From Plantactinospora mayteni (GTDB lineage Bacteria; Actinomycetota; Actinomycetes; Mycobacteriales; Micromonosporaceae): a DNA stretch of 64,000 nucleotides. Positions 1 to 9,776 of this stretch are shown here, piece after piece; the first letter of the stretch is position 1; the number at the start of each line of letters is the position of its first letter. A model generated the notes under the pieces. The model saw nothing but the letters and a program-made list of their open reading frames with translations, was not told the DNA's origin and did no database searches. The DNA lies in the NCBI RefSeq assembly GCF_016862935.1, contig NZ_BONX01000009.1, forward strand, positions 62,001 through 126,000, read 5' to 3'. The translations under genes and the position numbers were made by a program.

Positions 1-1
1 T

Positions 2-205
2 CAGATCCGGGTCGACAGCATCGACGTCTACCTGCTGCTCAGCTCGCTGGACGAGGGCGTACCCGGCGACGAGGCGCAGGCGCCGCCCCGGCACGACGCG
101 CTGCGGTTCGGCAAGACGCTCGACGACGGCGGTGCGGGGCAGATCTCCCGGCTGGAGGAGTTCGCCCGACTGGTCGCCTCGGTGGTCGGCCGTCCCACTC
201 TGTGA
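2..205 (+). CDS. C-terminal end of an unidentified protein (5' truncated)
   Basis: An open frame enters from the left edge and stops with TGA at 203-205, giving about 67 residues. The segment starts QIRVDSIDVYLLLSSLDEG and ends SVVGRPTL. It is mixed polar and hydrophobic with an acidic middle. I see no motif that names a family. The frame has the expected codon bias of a real high-GC gene, with G or C at nearly every third position, which is the main reason to call it. It lies upstream of the proteasomal ATPase gene on the same strand, separated by about 480 bases, so it is probably a separate transcription unit. Confidence 0.5.
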   Translation, partial: QIRVDSIDVYLLLSSLDEGVPGDEAQAPPRHDALRFGKTLDDGGAGQISRLEEFARLVASVVGRPTL

Positions 206-620
206 GCATCGGCGCGGTGCGAAACGTACCGCCGGAGCCGTGCGAAACCTCCTGTCATCGCCGGTGGGAGAACGTCCCGTTGTCGTCCGCACATCCCGGA
301 AGTGGCCGGCCGACCGTTTCCGGGTTTCCGACCCGGCGGACAAGCCTGGAAAACCGCGCCGAGGGCGGGTCAGCGGCGCCGCCGCGACAGGCGGTAGCGC
401 CGCGACGCCGAATCGTCACGGTTGCGGGATCGCGCCGCCGTCAGGGCCCGTCTGAGGGGCGGAATCCCTGGTCAGCGGTGTCCCGAGGCCGCCCGCGACC
501 GCCGTCGGACAGGGCCGCCTGGGGCCCGCCCGGCGCGCCGTGACGGTACCCCGATCCGCCGGCCCCGGCCCGACCGGTCGTCGGCGACGTGATCAAGGTT
601 CGGCGACGAGGGTGTTGCGT
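206..620. other. Gene-free stretch upstream of arc
   Basis: No reading frame here has a start with a ribosome binding site or convincing codon bias. The sequence is GC-rich and contains no clear tRNA or terminator. Only the promoter-like element just downstream (621-646) stands out. Confidence 0.5.
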
Positions 621-646
621 GGAACCGAATCAGCGTCATAGCGGTT
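621..646 (+). promoter_or_regulatory. ECF/SigR-type promoter-like element upstream of arc
   Basis: GGAAC at 621-625 and GTT at 644-646 are separated by 18 bases. This resembles the GGAAT-N18/19-GTT pattern of actinobacterial SigR/SigH and related ECF promoters. A similar element lies in front of rbpA (48953-48979). The start codon is about 40 bases further on. The match is by eye, and a short pattern like this can occur by chance. Confidence 0.35.
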
Positions 647-687
647 AGTGTTAGGGCAGAACGTTCAAGCCCCCGGGGAGGTGGGAC

Positions 688-2469
688 GTGGCACGCAGCG
701 ACGACGCGGACTCGCGCGCCGCACGGTGGGAGAAGGAGGCCCACGATCTCTCCACCCAGGTCGCGTTTCTTCAAGAGGAACTCGCTCTGGTGCGGCGCAA
801 GTTGACCGAAAGCCCTCGACACGTCCGGCAGCTTGAGGAACGGCTGGCGGCGACACAGGCGCAGTTGGCTCGACTCACGGAGAACAACGAGCGGCTCGTG
901 AACACCCTCAAGGAGGCACGCGCCCAGATCGTCACGCTCAAGGAGGAGATTGACCGGCTGGCGCAACCGCCGAGCGGTTATGGTGTCTTCCTGGCCCGGC
1001 ACGACGACGGTACGGTCGACGTCTTCACCGGTGGTCGCAAGCTCCGGGTGGCGGTGTCACCCTCGCTCGAGGTGGCGGAGCTGCGCCGTGGGCAGGAGGT
1101 CCTGCTCAACGACGCGCTCAACATCGTCGACGCGTTCGGCTACGAGCGGGTCGGCGAGGTCGTCATGCTCAAGGAGGTGCTGGACAGCCCCTCCGGCGGC
1201 GCGGGCGACCGGGCACTGGTGATCTCCCACGCCGACGAGGAGCGGATCGTCCACCTCGCGGAGACTCTCATCGGCGCGCCGTTGCGGGCCGGTGACTCGC
1301 TCATGATCGAGCCCCGCTCGGCGTACGCGTACGAGCGGATTCCGAAGAGCGAGGTCGAGGAGCTGGTCCTGGAGGAGGTGCCGGACGTCGACTACGGCGA
1401 CATCGGTGGCCTACAGGCCCAGATCGAGCAGATCCGGGACGCCGTCGAGTTGCCGTTCCTGCACGCCGACCTCTTCCGGGAGCACCAGCTCCGGCCGCCG
1501 AAGGGCATCCTGCTCTACGGCCCGCCCGGCTGCGGCAAGACGCTGATCGCCAAGGCGGTGGCGAACTCACTGGCCAAGAAGATCGCCGAGCGGCGGGGCG
1601 AGGAGAAGCACACCAGTTTCTTCCTCAACATCAAGGGCCCCGAGCTGCTCAACAAGTACGTCGGCGAGACCGAGCGGCACATCCGGCTGATTTTCCAGCG
1701 GGCTCGGGAGAAGGCCGGCGAGGGCACTCCGGTCATCGTGTTCTTCGACGAGATGGACTCGGTGTTCCGGACCCGGGGCTCCGGCGTCTCCTCCGACGTG
1801 GAGAACACCATCGTTCCGCAGCTACTCAGCGAGATCGACGGTGTCGAGGGCCTGGAGAACGTGATCGTGATCGGTGCCTCCAACCGGGAGGACATGATCG
1901 ACCCGGCGATCCTCCGCCCCGGCCGGCTCGACGTGAAGATCAAGATCGAGCGGCCGGACGCCGAGGCGGCCAGGGACATCTTCTCCAAGTACATCCTCAC
2001 CGGGCTGCCGCTGCACTCCGACGACCTGACCGAGCACGGCAACGACCCGCAGTCCACGGTCGCGGCCATGATCGAGGCGGTCGTGCTGCGGATGTACTCG
2101 GAGACCGAGGAGAACCGCTTCCTCGAGGTCACCTACGCCAACGGCGACAAGGAAGTCCTCTACTTCAAGGACTTCAACTCCGGCGCGATGATCCAGAACA
2201 TCGTCGACCGGGGCAAGAAGATGGCGATCAAGGAGTTCCTCTCCTCCGGGCGCAAGGGTCTGCGCTTGCAGCACCTGCTCGACGCCTGCGTCGACGAGTT
2301 CCGGGAGAACGAGGACCTGCCCAACACCACCAATCCCGACGACTGGGCCCGGATCTCCGGCAAGAAGGGGGAGCGGATCGTCTACATCCGTACCCTCGTC
2401 TCCGGTGGTAAGGGCGCGGAGGCCGGCCGGTCCATCGAGACCGCGAGCAACACCGGTCAATACCTGTAA
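688..2469 (+). CDS. arc: Proteasomal ATPase ARC/Mpa
   Basis: AAA+ ring ATPase that recognises pupylated proteins, unfolds them and feeds them into the 20S proteasome. The 593-residue product has the family layout: an N-terminal coiled coil (about residues 10-90, binds Pup), an OB-fold interdomain (about 95-240), and one AAA module with Walker A GPPGCGKT at 278-285 and Walker B with D354/E355. The C-terminus is GQYL, the motif that docks into the proteasome alpha ring and opens the gate. The GTG start at 688 follows a GGGGAGGTGGG ribosome binding site. It is separated from dop by a strong terminator, so it is probably its own transcription unit, perhaps stress-controlled (element at 621-646). 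The name mpa is used for the mycobacterial orthologue. Confidence 0.97.
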   Translation: MARSDDADSRAARWEKEAHDLSTQVAFLQEELALVRRKLTESPRHVRQLEERLAATQAQLARLTENNERLVNTLKEARAQIVTLKEEIDRLAQPPSGYGVFLARHDDGTVDVFTGGRKLRVAVSPSLEVAELRRGQEVLLNDALNIVDAFGYERVGEVVMLKEVLDSPSGGAGDRALVISHADEERIVHLAETLIGAPLRAGDSLMIEPRSAYAYERIPKSEVEELVLEEVPDVDYGDIGGLQAQIEQIRDAVELPFLHADLFREHQLRPPKGILLYGPPGCGKTLIAKAVANSLAKKIAERRGEEKHTSFFLNIKGPELLNKYVGETERHIRLIFQRAREKAGEGTPVIVFFDEMDSVFRTRGSGVSSDVENTIVPQLLSEIDGVEGLENVIVIGASNREDMIDPAILRPGRLDVKIKIERPDAEAARDIFSKYILTGLPLHSDDLTEHGNDPQSTVAAMIEAVVLRMYSETEENRFLEVTYANGDKEVLYFKDFNSGAMIQNIVDRGKKMAIKEFLSSGRKGLRLQHLLDACVDEFRENEDLPNTTNPDDWARISGKKGERIVYIRTLVSGGKGAEAGRSIETASNTGQYL

Positions 2470-2483
2470 CGGACGAACGGCAT

Positions 2484-2513
2484 CTGTGGGCGCCGCGATC
2501 GCGGCGCCCACAG
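2484..2513. terminator. 30-bp perfect palindrome after arc
   Basis: Starts 14 bases past the arc stop. CTGTGGGCGCCGC at 2484-2496 pairs exactly with 2501-2513 around GATC. It has no T-run, but long GC hairpins without a U-tract are common actinobacterial terminators. Confidence 0.7.
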
Positions 2514-2654
2514 TGCTGTCCGGGACCTTTCCACTACGACTCGCCGTCCGGACCTTCGGCGCCGAACCGGGCGAAGAAGCGCCGAAGGCGTACCGTGGCC
2601 GTGTCGACACACCGGGCGAACAATCCGGCGACGGCGCGGACTAGGCTCAACGGC

Positions 2655-2684
2655 ATGGGGAAGCGGAGCGAGGCGGCGGCATGA
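2655..2684 (+). CDS. 9-codon reading frame MGKRSEAAA upstream of dop
   Basis: ATG at 2655 opens a nine-codon frame (MGKRSEAAA) whose TGA overlaps the ATG of the next small frame in an ATGA at 2681-2684. It has no good ribosome binding site of its own. It contains the first copy of the 24-bp repeat. It may be a translated leader or only a by-product of the repeat. Confidence 0.25.
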   Translation: MGKRSEAAA

Positions 2685-2685
2685 G
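2662..2685. repeat. 24-bp direct repeat, copy 1
   Basis: Identical to 2742-2765, 80 bases downstream. Each copy carries GGAGCGAGG (a possible ribosome binding site) followed by CATGAG, so each copy creates an ATGA stop/start junction. Confidence 0.9.
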
Positions 2686-2764
2686 CGAGCGTAGCGAGCG
2701 AATCATTCGACTCAGGGTGGCTGTGCCTCATGGCGGCGCCGAGCGGAGCGAGGCGGCGGCATGA
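2681..2764 (+). CDS. 27-codon reading frame translationally coupled to dop
   Basis: ATG at 2681 is preceded by GGAGCGAGG and opens 27 codons beginning [15 protein letters not shown] and ending AERSEAAA. Its TGA overlaps the dop ATG (ATGA, 2761-2764). The first codons (GCGAGCGTAGCGAGCG) are themselves internally repetitive. It could couple translation into dop, or it could be a repetitive element that supplies the dop ribosome binding site. Peptide function is not implied. Confidence 0.35.
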   Translation: MSERSERIIRLRVAVPHGGAERSEAAA

Positions 2765-2765
2765 G
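2742..2765. repeat. 24-bp direct repeat, copy 2 (contains the dop ribosome binding site and start)
   Basis: Second copy of the repeat at 2662-2685. It covers the dop Shine-Dalgarno region and the first codon and a half of dop. Confidence 0.9.
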
Positions 2766-4278
2766 TGTACGGCGGATCATGGGCACCGAGGTGGAGTACG
2801 GCATCTCCGTGCCCGGCCAGGCCGGAGCCAACCCGATGGTGACCTCCTCGCAGGTGGTGAACGCCTACGGCGCCCGCCCGGAGCTGGCCCGGGGCGGTCG
2901 GGCCCGGTGGGACTACGAGGAGGAGTCCCCGTTGCGGGACGCCCGCGGATTCACCTACTCCGGGGCCGCCTACGACCCGGCGGAGGCGCTGGCCGACGAG
3001 GATCTCGGGCTGGCCAACGTGATACTGACCAACGGCGCCCGGCTCTACGTCGACCACGCCCACCCGGAATACTCCACTCCCGAGGTGACGAACCCGCTGG
3101 ACCTGGTCCGCTGGGACAAGGCGGGTGAGCGGGTGATGGCCGAGGCGTCCCGGCGGGCCGCCACCATTCCGGGCACCCACCCGATCCACCTCTACAAGAA
3201 CAACACCGACAACAAGGGCGCCAGCTACGGCGCGCACGAGAACTATCTGATGCGCCGGCAGACCCCGTTCGCCGACATCGTCGCGTACCTGACACCGTTC
3301 TTCGTGACCCGGCAGATCGTCTGTGGCGCGGGTCGGGTCGGGATCGGCCAGGACGGCTCGCAGCCCGGTTTCCAGATCTCCCAGCGGGCCGACTTCTTCG
3401 AGGTCGAGGTGGGGCTGGAGACGACGCTGAAGCGCCCGATCATCAACACCCGGGACGAGCCGCACGCGGACGCCGACAAATACCGCCGACTGCACGTGAT
3501 CATCGGCGACGCCAACCTGTCGGAGATCTCCACCTATCTCAAGGTCGGCACCACCTCGCTGGTGCTCGCCATGATCGAGGAGAAGGCGCTCAGCCCGGAC
3601 CTGGCCATCGCCGACCCGGTGGGCGAGCTGAAGGCGGTCAGCCACGACCCGTCGCTGTCGCACCGGCTCCGGCTGCGCGACGGCCGTCGGCTGACCGCAC
3701 TCGACCTCCAGTGGGCGTACTTCGAGCGGGCTCGTTCCTTTGTGGACGAGCGGTACGGCGACGACCTCGACCAGGACACCACCGACGTACTCGACCGCTG
3801 GGAGGGCATACTCGACCGGCTCGGCCGGGACCCGATGCTCTGCGCCGGCGAGCTGGACTGGGTGGCGAAGCTGCGGCTGCTGGAGGGCTACCGGGAGCGG
3901 GAGAAGCTCGGCTGGGCCTCGCACAAGCTGCAACTGGTCGACCTCCAGTACTCCGACGTACGCCCGGAGAAGGGCCTCTACCACCGGTTGGTCAGTCGGG
4001 GGTCGATGGCGACTCTGCTGCCCGAGGAGCTGACCCGCGCGGCGATGACCGAGCCGCCGGAGGACACCCGCGCCTACTTCCGGGGCCGCTGCCTCGCCCA
4101 GTACGCCTCCGAGGTGGTGGCGGCGAGCTGGGATTCGGTCATCTTCGACGTCGGCCGGGAGTCGCTGGTGCGGGTGCCGATGATGGAGCCCGAGCGGGGC
4201 ACCCGCAAGCACGTCGGCGCGTTGTTCGACCGCTGCGCGAGCGCGAAGGACCTGCTGGAGACGATCACCGGTGGCTGA
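2761..4278 (+). CDS. dop: Depupylase/Pup deamidase Dop
   Basis: Deamidates the C-terminal glutamine of Pup to glutamate and removes Pup from tagged proteins. It is a 505-residue member of the carboxylate-amine ligase-like PafA/Dop family. The N-terminal ATP/Mg site GTEVEYG (E10) is present. The stretch after it (ISVPGQ...[10 protein letters not shown]) and [16 protein letters not shown] match Dop, not PafA. The start overlaps the preceding 27-codon frame (ATGA). The enzyme is needed here because the pup gene below encodes a Gln-ending Pup. dop and pup follow each other with a 95-base gap and are probably co-transcribed. Confidence 0.97.
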   Translation: MSVRRIMGTEVEYGISVPGQAGANPMVTSSQVVNAYGARPELARGGRARWDYEEESPLRDARGFTYSGAAYDPAEALADEDLGLANVILTNGARLYVDHAHPEYSTPEVTNPLDLVRWDKAGERVMAEASRRAATIPGTHPIHLYKNNTDNKGASYGAHENYLMRRQTPFADIVAYLTPFFVTRQIVCGAGRVGIGQDGSQPGFQISQRADFFEVEVGLETTLKRPIINTRDEPHADADKYRRLHVIIGDANLSEISTYLKVGTTSLVLAMIEEKALSPDLAIADPVGELKAVSHDPSLSHRLRLRDGRRLTALDLQWAYFERARSFVDERYGDDLDQDTTDVLDRWEGILDRLGRDPMLCAGELDWVAKLRLLEGYREREKLGWASHKLQLVDLQYSDVRPEKGLYHRLVSRGSMATLLPEELTRAAMTEPPEDTRAYFRGRCLAQYASEVVAASWDSVIFDVGRESLVRVPMMEPERGTRKHVGALFDRCASAKDLLETITGG

Positions 4279-4373
4279 CGCCGGGGCGCGTGCCGCCGGA
4301 GCGGCGGTGCCGGAGGATTCGTCGTCCATCCGAGGTAAGTTTTCCCCAGGCGATCGTGGAGGAGGCGGCAGAG

Positions 4374-4589
4374 ATGGCTACCCGTGACACCGGCGGTCAA
4401 TCGCAGTCCGGCAAGGCACGCCGGGACGAGGAGGTCGACGAGGTCGCGACCGAGGCGAACCCGGAGGTTGCCGAGCGGCACGCGGAGATCACCGAGGATG
4501 TCGACGACCTGCTGGACGAGATCGACTCGGTACTCGAGGAGAACGCCGAGGAGTTCGTCCGGGGCTACGTCCAGAAGGGCGGACAGTAG
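4374..4589 (+). CDS. pup: Prokaryotic ubiquitin-like protein Pup
   Basis: Small disordered tag that is ligated to substrate lysines and delivers them to ARC and the proteasome. It has 71 residues and starts MATRDTGGQSQSGKARRDEE. The family's C-terminal half is present (DDLLDEIDSVLEENAEEFVR, then GYVQKGGQ). It ends in Gly-Gly-Gln, so Dop must deamidate Gln71 to Glu before PafA can ligate it. A strong GGAGGAGG ribosome binding site precedes ATG 4374. It lies between dop and prcB, the usual order. Confidence 0.97.
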   Translation: MATRDTGGQSQSGKARRDEEVDEVATEANPEVAERHAEITEDVDDLLDEIDSVLEENAEEFVRGYVQKGGQ

Positions 4590-4608
4590 CCGTACCCGGG
4601 CCGGGTCG

Positions 4609-4626
4609 GGCGTGGTCAGCCACGCC
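4609..4626 (+). terminator. Short hairpin after pup
   Basis: GGCGTGG at 4609-4615 pairs with CCACGCC at 4620-4626 around TCAG, 20 bases past the pup stop. There is no T-run. It may be a weak or partial terminator that reduces read-through to prcB. Confidence 0.35.
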
Positions 4627-4903
4627 GAGCCCGGCGCGGTGCGCGGCGGTGGCCGTGCCGACCGCACCGGCGCGACGGCCGACCCCCGGCGCACGGGTCG
4701 GGGTCCAGGTGTCCGGGCGGTGCGATCGGCTGGCGCACGGGCCCGGCCGGCCACACCGGATGGGCGCCGTCGGGAGTGGCGCAACACGGCGACGACGATC
4801 ATCGCACCGGGGAGATCCGGGGGATACTCTGCTTCAACCGCAACGGTGGCCTCGCCCGGTTTCCGCGCTGACGCGGGGGATCCGGGCGACGTGACGAGAC
4901 AGC
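4627..4903. other. Gene-free stretch between pup and prcB
   Basis: About 280 bases with no convincing frame. A TACTCT at 4825-4830 could be a -10 for prcBA, but no good -35 is visible. Nothing else is recognised. Confidence 0.4.
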
Positions 4904-4916
4904 TGAGAGGGAGCAC

Positions 4917-5756
4917 GTGGCAGCGGCTTTTGATCCAACCGGGCGTCTACCAGACGTGTTCCTCAACGTGGGGACGTCCTCGTTCACCCAGTTCCTGAGC
5001 ACGGCGGCCCCCGACCTGCTGCCCGGTCGCCGGCCGCTGCCGCCCGGGTCCGCCAGCGAACTGGTTCCGCACGCCACCACCATCGTCGCGCTGACCACCG
5101 CCGACGGGGTGGTGATGGCCGGCGACCGGCGCGGCACCATGGGCAACCTGATCTCCAGCCGGGACATCCGCAAGGTGCACCCGGCCGACGAATACTCGCT
5201 GGTCGGCTTCGCCGGCACGGCGGGCATCGCCCTGGAGATGGTGCGACTCTTCCAGGTGGAGCTGGAGCACTACGAGAAGATCGAGGGAGCGATGCTCTCC
5301 CTCGACGGCAAGGCCAACCGGCTGGCCGCGATGATCCGCGGCAACCTCGGCGCGGCGATGCAGGGACTCGCGGTGATCCCGCTCTTCGCCGGCTTCGACC
5401 TGGCGGCCACCGACCCGGCCAGGACCGGCCGGATCTTCAGCTTCGACGTGGCCGGCGGGCCCTACGAGGAGACCGGCTACGACGGGATCGGCTCCGGCTC
5501 GCTCTTCGCGAAGGCGGCGCTGAAGAAGCGGTACCGCCCTGGGCTGAGCACCCCCGACGCCATCCGGATCGCCGTCGAGGCGCTCTACGACGCCGCCGAC
5601 GACGACAGCGCCACCGGTGGTCCCGACCTGAGCCGCCGCATCTATCCAGTGGTGATGACGGCCACCGCGGAGGGCACCAACCGGCTCTCCGACGCCGAGG
5701 CGGCCGAGGTCGCCGAAGCGGTGGTCGCCGCCCGGATGGAGAACCCGGGCGGCTGA
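4917..5756 (+). CDS. prcB: 20S proteasome beta subunit PrcB
   Basis: Catalytic subunit of the bacterial 20S proteasome, an N-terminal nucleophile hydrolase. The 279-residue precursor carries a 53-residue propeptide, and the mature protein should begin at Thr54 (PHA|TTIVAL), the nucleophile freed by autoprocessing. The motif [13 protein letters not shown] that follows is typical of active beta subunits. The GTG start at 4917 sits behind AGAGGGAG. prcA follows 60 bases later. The C-terminus (AARMENPGG) is the usual flexible tail. Confidence 0.97.
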   Translation: MAAAFDPTGRLPDVFLNVGTSSFTQFLSTAAPDLLPGRRPLPPGSASELVPHATTIVALTTADGVVMAGDRRGTMGNLISSRDIRKVHPADEYSLVGFAGTAGIALEMVRLFQVELEHYEKIEGAMLSLDGKANRLAAMIRGNLGAAMQGLAVIPLFAGFDLAATDPARTGRIFSFDVAGGPYEETGYDGIGSGSLFAKAALKKRYRPGLSTPDAIRIAVEALYDAADDDSATGGPDLSRRIYPVVMTATAEGTNRLSDAEAAEVAEAVVAARMENPGG

Positions 5757-5816
5757 CCGCCCCGCACCACCCGCAACCCGCCGTCGCCAGCAGAACCGGT
5801 TAGGAGAACCGCCGCC

Positions 5817-6677
5817 GTGGCCATGCAGTTCTACGCCTCACCCGAGCAGATCATGCGCGACCGCTCGGAGCTGGCCCGCAAGGGCATCGCGCGCGGCCGG
5901 AGCGCCGTGACGCTCAGCTACTCCGGCGGGGTGCTCTTCGTGGCGGAGAACCTCTCCAGCGCCCTGCACAAGGTCAGCGAGATCTACGACCGGATCGCCT
6001 TCGCGGCGGTCGGCCGGTACAACGAGTTCGAGAACCTGCGCCGGGCCGGCGTCCGGATGGCCGACGCCACCGGGCTCAGCTTCGACCGGCGGGACGTCAC
6101 CGGCCGGGCGCTGGCCAACGCGTACGCGCAGACCCTGGGTGCGATCTTCACCGAGCAGTCCAAGCCGTTCGAGGTGGAGATCTGCGTCGCCGAGGTGGGC
6201 AGCACGCCGGAGGCGGACGAACTCTACCGGATCACCTACGACGGTTCGGTCAGCGACGAGCCCGGCCGGATGGCGATGGGCGGGCAGGCCGAGGCGGTTA
6301 CCGGAGCGCTGCGCGAGGAGCACCAGCCGGACATGTCGCTGGACGCGGCGGTCCGGCTGGCGGTCCGGGCGCTCGGCAGTGTTGGTGGCGAGGGCGGTGC
6401 GCCCCGGACCATCGCCGCCAGCCAGCTCGAGGTGGCGATCCTGGACCGGCGACGGGTCGGGCGTTCCTTCCGCCGGATCACCGGTGCCGCGCTGGCCTCG
6501 CTGCTGAACGGGGCGCCGGCCACGGCCGAGGGCGGCGAGGCGCCACCAGCCGAGCCGAAGTCCCCGGCTCCCGGCCCGGACAAGCCGGCCGAGTCCGCCG
6601 GCTCGGCGGATCTGGAGGGCAAGGCGAAGCCGGCCGGCGGCGACACGTCGAGCGACGGCGAGGAGAAGTCGGAGTAG
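5817..6677 (+). CDS. prcA: 20S proteasome alpha subunit PrcA
   Basis: Forms the outer heptameric rings of the 20S core and receives the ARC C-terminal GQYL tails. It has 286 residues. The N-terminal gate segment [20 protein letters not shown] is highly typical of actinobacterial PrcA. It has the alpha fold but no N-terminal catalytic threonine. The last 50 or so residues are a Pro/Ala/Gly/Glu-rich disordered tail. GTG 5817 is used with AGGAGAACC upstream; ATG at 5823 is an alternative start two codons later. It is the last proteasome-core gene before the rhamnose genes interrupt the locus. Confidence 0.96.
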   Translation: MAMQFYASPEQIMRDRSELARKGIARGRSAVTLSYSGGVLFVAENLSSALHKVSEIYDRIAFAAVGRYNEFENLRRAGVRMADATGLSFDRRDVTGRALANAYAQTLGAIFTEQSKPFEVEICVAEVGSTPEADELYRITYDGSVSDEPGRMAMGGQAEAVTGALREEHQPDMSLDAAVRLAVRALGSVGGEGGAPRTIAASQLEVAILDRRRVGRSFRRITGAALASLLNGAPATAEGGEAPPAEPKSPAPGPDKPAESAGSADLEGKAKPAGGDTSSDGEEKSE

Positions 6678-6781
6678 GGCTGGGGCCGGGTCTGCCGCAC
6701 ACCTGTGGCCAGGTCGTCCTGGTCGAGGAGTCCGGCGAGACGTGCCGGCTCAGCGACGTGCCGGTCCCGGGCCACACGGCG

Positions 6782-7741
6782 CTAGCGCGATCCGGATCCG
6801 ATCCGGTCGTCGGCGGCGTGGCCCGGCGCGGGCGGCCGAGGAGCACTGGTCAGCGTTCCGTCGGGTCGTAGCGCGTCGGCGAGCATCGCCCGCCAGTCCG
6901 GCATCGGTGCCAGCCCGGCCCGGGACCACCCGGCATGCCCGAGCACGCTGAAGCCGGGCCGGCGGGCCGGGCGGGGAAACCGGTCGCTGCTGGTCGGACG
7001 GATCCGGTCCGGGTCGAGCCCGGTCCGGGCGAACACCTCGCGAGCCAGGCCGTACCAGGTGGTCCGGCCACTCGCCGTGCCGTGGTAGATGCCGGCCGGG
7101 GCCGCTCCGCGGTGTGCGGCGGCGCCGAGGTCGGCCAGCCGCTCCGCGAGGGCGTACGACCACGTCGGTTGCCCGAACTGGTCGTCCACCACGTCGAGGT
7201 GCGGGCGTTCGGTGGCCAGCCGGAGCATCGTGGCGACGAAGTTGGGGCCGTGTGCGCCGTACAGCCACGCGGTGCGTACCAGGTATCCGGTCTGCGGCAG
7301 CAGCCGGGCGACGGCGAGTTCACCGGCCAGCTTGCCGCGCCCGTACGCGTTGACCGGGGCGGTCGGGGCGTCCTCCGGATAGGGCCGGTCGGCGTCGCCG
7401 GCGAAGACGTAGTCGGTCGAGACGTGCAGCAGCCGGGCGCCGGCCTCGGCACAGGCTGCCGCCAGGTTGGCCACCCCGGTGCCGTTGACTGCGGTGGCGG
7501 CCTCCTCGTGCTGCTCCGCACCGTCCACGTCGGTCCAGGCCGCCGCGTTGACCACGATCGGGTGCCCGGCCACCGCCGCCCGGACCGCTGCCGGGTCGGT
7601 CAGCTCGACCTCGGCTCGGCTGGCGGTGGTGACCCGTCCGGGGTGCCGGGCGGAGAGTACCGCCACCAGGTCCCGGCCGAGCATCCCGCCGGCCCCGGTC
7701 ACCAGCCAGCTCGGCGGCTCCGGGCCCCGCTGGGCGGTCAC
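6782..7741 (-). CDS. rfbD: dTDP-4-dehydrorhamnose reductase
   Basis: NADPH-dependent last step of dTDP-L-rhamnose synthesis. It is an SDR-fold protein with nucleotide-binding motif GAGGMLG at residues 16-22 and the active-site YGRGK. VSTDYVFAGD and VRTAWLYG are family signatures. I chose GTG 7741 because its GTGA overlaps the rfbB stop, which implies translational coupling; a start at 7801 would run 64 bases into rfbB. The product is about 319 residues. It is co-transcribed with rfbB and lies on the opposite strand to the surrounding proteasome genes. Confidence 0.93.
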   Translation of the reverse strand: MTAQRGPEPPSWLVTGAGGMLGRDLVAVLSARHPGRVTTASRAEVELTDPAAVRAAVAGHPIVVNAAAWTDVDGAEQHEEAATAVNGTGVANLAAACAEAGARLLHVSTDYVFAGDADRPYPEDAPTAPVNAYGRGKLAGELAVARLLPQTGYLVRTAWLYGAHGPNFVATMLRLATERPHLDVVDDQFGQPTWSYALAERLADLGAAAHRGAAPAGIYHGTASGRTTWYGLAREVFARTGLDPDRIRPTSSDRFPRPARRPGFSVLGHAGWSRAGLAPMPDWRAMLADALRPDGTLTSAPRPPAPGHAADDRIGSGSR

Positions 7742-8748
7742 GGTACGGCCGGCCCGATCTCCTCGCTGCCCAGCAGCCGTGCCCTGAGCGGCTCCCACCA
7801 CGCCCGGTTCTCCCGATACCAGGTGACCGTCTCGGCGAGCCCGCGGTCGAGGTCGACCCGGGGGGCGTACCCGAGTTCTTCACTGATCTTGGTGATGTCC
7901 AGCGAGTAGCGGCGATCGTGCCCCATCCGGTCGGCGACCGGCCTGACCCGGTCCCAGTCGGCGCCGCAGGCGGCGAGCAGCCGGGCGGTCAGCTCGCGGT
8001 TGGTCAGCTCGGTGCCGCCGCCGATGTGGTAGACCTCGCCCGGGCGCCCCTTGTCCTGCACCAGGGCGACCCCGACACAGTGGTCGTGTACGTGCAGCCA
8101 GTCCCGGACGTTGCCGCCGTCGCCGTAGAGCGGCACGTTGCCGCCGTCGAGCAGGTTGGTGACGAAGAGCGGGATCACCTTCTCGGGGAACTGGTACGGC
8201 CCGTAGTTGTTGGAGCAGCGGGTCAGCACCACGTCCATCCCGTAGGTGCGGTGGTAGGCCAGGGCCAGCAGGTCGGAGCCCGCCTTGGCGGCCGAGTACG
8301 GCGAGTTCGGCGCCAGCGGAGTGGACTCGGTCCAGGATCCCTGCTCGATCGAGCCGTAGACCTCGTCGGTGGAGACGTGCACGAACCGGCCGGTACGGTG
8401 CCGCAGCGCCGCCTCCAGCAGGGTCTGCGTGCCGAGCACGTTGGTGCTGACGAACGGGGCGGGCCGGTGGATGGAGCGGTCGACGTGGGACTCGGCGGCG
8501 AAGTGCACGATCACGTCGTGCCCGGGGGTCACCTCGTCGACCACGGCCGGGTCGCAGATGTCGCCGACCACCACCTCGAGCCGGGGGTCGGCGCGTACCG
8601 GGTCGAGGTTGGCCAGGTTGCCGGAGTAGGTGAGCTTGTCCAGTACGGTGACCGCGCTCGGCGCGAGCCGGGGACCGGTGCCGGTCAGCAGCATACGTAC
8701 GTATTCAGAACCGATAAATCCGGCTCCACCGGTCACGAGGATCCTCAT
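7738..8748 (-). CDS. rfbB: dTDP-glucose 4,6-dehydratase
   Basis: Converts dTDP-glucose to dTDP-4-keto-6-deoxyglucose with tightly bound NAD. It has 336 residues, Rossmann motif GGAGFIGS at 7-14, catalytic T127-D128-E129 and Y151-xxx-K155. It serves both rhamnose synthesis and many deoxysugar antibiotics. TAGACT lies 9 bases before the ATG, so the transcript may be almost leaderless. It diverges from rfbA across 101 bases. The epimerase gene rfbC, normally beside these genes, is absent from the window. Confidence 0.95.
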   Translation of the reverse strand: MRILVTGGAGFIGSEYVRMLLTGTGPRLAPSAVTVLDKLTYSGNLANLDPVRADPRLEVVVGDICDPAVVDEVTPGHDVIVHFAAESHVDRSIHRPAPFVSTNVLGTQTLLEAALRHRTGRFVHVSTDEVYGSIEQGSWTESTPLAPNSPYSAAKAGSDLLALAYHRTYGMDVVLTRCSNNYGPYQFPEKVIPLFVTNLLDGGNVPLYGDGGNVRDWLHVHDHCVGVALVQDKGRPGEVYHIGGGTELTNRELTARLLAACGADWDRVRPVADRMGHDRRYSLDITKISEELGYAPRVDLDRGLAETVTWYRENRAWWEPLRARLLGSEEIGPAVP

Positions 8749-8849
8749 GAAACGGAAAGTCTACGCGTCGGTTGCCGGCAACAGCGGTAAGCCCGGCCGC
8801 TGTCGGACAATTGACTTTCAATCGCGCCCACCCCCGGTAGCCTGCGCGA

Positions 8850-9722
8850 ATGCGCGGAATCCTGCTGGCGGGCGGTACCGGCTCGCGGCTGTGGCCGATC
8901 ACCCAGGCCGTGTCGAAACAGCTCATGCCGATTTTCGACAAACCGATGATCTATTACCCGCTCTCCACCTTGGTCATGGCGGGAATGCGGGAAATCCTCA
9001 TCATCACCACTCCCGGGGACCAGACGCAGTTCCGGAACCTGCTGGGTGACGGCTCCCAGTGGGGCCTCCGGTTGGAGTACGTCGCACAGCCGAGCCCGGA
9101 CGGAATCGCACAGGCTTTCCTTCTCGGCGAGGAGTTCCTGGCCGGGGATTCGGTCGCGCTGATCCTCGGCGACAACATCTTCTACGGCGCCGGACTGGGC
9201 CGGAGCCTGGCCCGCAACGGTGACCCGGACGGTGGCCGGATCTTCGCCTATCCGGTGGCGAACTGCGAGGGTTACGGAATTGTCGAGTTCGACTCCGACG
9301 GGCGGGCGTTGTCGATCGAGGAGAAGCCGGAGAAACCCAAGTCCCGGTACGCCGTCCCCGGCCTCTACTTCTACGCCAACGACGTGGTGGAGATCGCCAA
9401 GGGGCTGACCCCGAGCGACCGGGGTGAACTGGAGATCACCGCGGTCAACCAGACCTACCTGGCGGCGGGCCGGCTCCAGGTCACCGCGCTCGACCGGGGC
9501 ACCGCCTGGCTGGACACCGGCACCTTCACCTCGCTGGTCCAGGCCGGCGAGTTCGTCCGGGTGATCGAGGAGCGGCAGGGCCTCAAGGTGGGCTGCATCG
9601 AGGAGGTGGTCTGGCGCAGCGGGCTGATCTCCGACGAGGAACTCCGCGAGCTGGCCCAGCCGCTGAGCCGGAGCGGCTACGGCGAGTACCTCTTCGGCAT
9701 CCTGGAGGATCCCGGTCGGTGA
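8850..9722 (+). CDS. rfbA: Glucose-1-phosphate thymidylyltransferase
   Basis: Makes dTDP-glucose from dTTP and glucose-1-phosphate, the first committed step to dTDP-rhamnose. It has 290 residues and the nucleotidyltransferase signature GGTGSRLWP at 8-16, [15 protein letters not shown], and [15 protein letters not shown] lies 6 bases before the ATG, so initiation may be leaderless. TTGACT at 8811-8816 is 21 bases from that element, too far for a standard promoter. The first third uses more A/T-ending codons than its neighbours, which may indicate a different origin. Confidence 0.95.
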   Translation: MRGILLAGGTGSRLWPITQAVSKQLMPIFDKPMIYYPLSTLVMAGMREILIITTPGDQTQFRNLLGDGSQWGLRLEYVAQPSPDGIAQAFLLGEEFLAGDSVALILGDNIFYGAGLGRSLARNGDPDGGRIFAYPVANCEGYGIVEFDSDGRALSIEEKPEKPKSRYAVPGLYFYANDVVEIAKGLTPSDRGELEITAVNQTYLAAGRLQVTALDRGTAWLDTGTFTSLVQAGEFVRVIEERQGLKVGCIEEVVWRSGLISDEELRELAQPLSRSGYGEYLFGILEDPGR

Positions 9723-9776
9723 CCGGTCCGCCACGATCGGCTACCGGAGTTCCCGCACAACGCCACGGCCCGAGAC

